From NCBI GenBank assembly GCA_964526035.1, contig CAZGKE010000090.1:1-14166 (forward strand): 14,166 nucleotides of DNA. The letters are read 5' to 3'. Both the position numbers and the translations under genes were made by a program. Below the pieces are notes generated by a model. It saw only the letters and a program-made list of their open reading frames with translations. It did not search any database and was not told the DNA's origin. Positions 13,900 through 14,166 of this stretch are shown one piece after another. The stretch is from DAOMOD01 sp964526035. Lineage in GTDB: Bacteria; Pseudomonadota; Gammaproteobacteria; Xanthomonadales; BPKI01. Position 1 is the stretch's first letter; every line of letters starts with the position of its first letter.

Positions 13900-14166
13900 G
13901 AACACGCTCGCCCACCTGCAGCTTGCCCAGCCGCGCAGCGGCTGGATCGCCGGCGCACTGCTCGGCGACCTTTGGCGTGGCGCACCCGATGCCACATGGC
14001 CACGGACGCTGCGCGAAGGCGTCGTGCTGCATCGGCGCATCGACAGCTTCACCGACAGCCACCCGATCACGCTGCGCGCCCGCGCACGCTTCGAGCCGCC
14101 GTTCAGACGATACGCCGGCATCCTGCTGGATCTGTGGTTCGACCACCGCTTGGCCGTGCACGGTGC
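13898..14166 (+). CDS. acpH: Acyl carrier protein phosphodiesterase (AcpH, DUF479), C-terminus cut by window edge
   Basis: The first 89 residues match the N-terminal part of AcpH. This enzyme removes the 4'-phosphopantetheine group from holo-ACP and so takes part in prosthetic-group turnover of fatty acid synthesis. The family pattern is visible: NTLAHLQLA (2-10), GALLGDLWRG (19-28, D24), REGVVLHRRIDSFTDSHP (39-56, with H45, D49 and D53 as likely metal or catalytic residues) and RRYAGILLDLWFDHRLA (70-86). About half of the usual protein of roughly 190-200 residues is present and the frame is open at the edge. The ATG at 13898 has no strong Shine-Dalgarno; the nearby ATG at 13872 is out of frame. 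It is transcribed away from the alpha/beta hydrolase gene. Confidence 0.85.
   Translation, partial: MNTLAHLQLAQPRSGWIAGALLGDLWRGAPDATWPRTLREGVVLHRRIDSFTDSHPITLRARARFEPPFRRYAGILLDLWFDHRLAVHG

Overview
The window looks like the chromosome of a GC-rich gammaproteobacterium, most likely of the Xanthomonadales/Lysobacterales. This is inferred from recognisable proteins (SrkA, a YdiI-type hotdog thioesterase, ZapE, AcpH, YdbS/YdbT), a stand-alone glucoseen-reductase-like flavoprotein ahead of the PH-domain pair, a lipoprotein S9 peptidase, and GC-rich extragenic palindromes of the kind I associate with that order. I see no insertion sequence, integrase, CRISPR array, tRNA or rRNA.

Left block (1-1936, minus strand): a hotdog thioesterase gene overlaps srkA by four bases (ATGA) and is followed by a PlsC-type acyltransferase cut by the left edge. 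Next block (2133-5994, minus strand): an ECF sigma factor, a large membrane-anchored Ser/Thr kinase starting one base after the sigma stop codon, and a small secreted eight-cysteine protein. The sigma factor lacks the acidic DAED signature of region 2.2 and has a threonine there instead. This is the arrangement of kinase-activated ECF43 sigma factors (EcfP/PknT in Vibrio parahaemolyticus, EcfK/PknS in Xanthomonas citri). It is the most interesting part of the window.

Middle block (6210-11550, plus strand): a 2Fe-2S/FAD/NAD(P)H reductase, a YdbS-like and a YdbT-like membrane PH-domain protein with overlapping genes, and a lipoprotein prolyl-oligopeptidase-family peptidase, all closely spaced. 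They probably form one operon diverging from the sigma factor gene. After it comes a 375-base gene-free stretch (11551-11925) holding extragenic palindromic repeats, between convergent genes.

Right block: zapE (minus) lies downstream of an alpha/beta hydrolase gene (minus). The hydrolase diverges from acpH (plus, cut by the right edge) across an AT-rich 142-base intergenic region with short direct repeats. The envelope and lipid theme recurs (acyltransferase, thioesterase, PH proteins, lipoprotein peptidase, ACP phosphodiesterase), but apart from the sigma/kinase unit these are mostly ordinary chromosomal genes.
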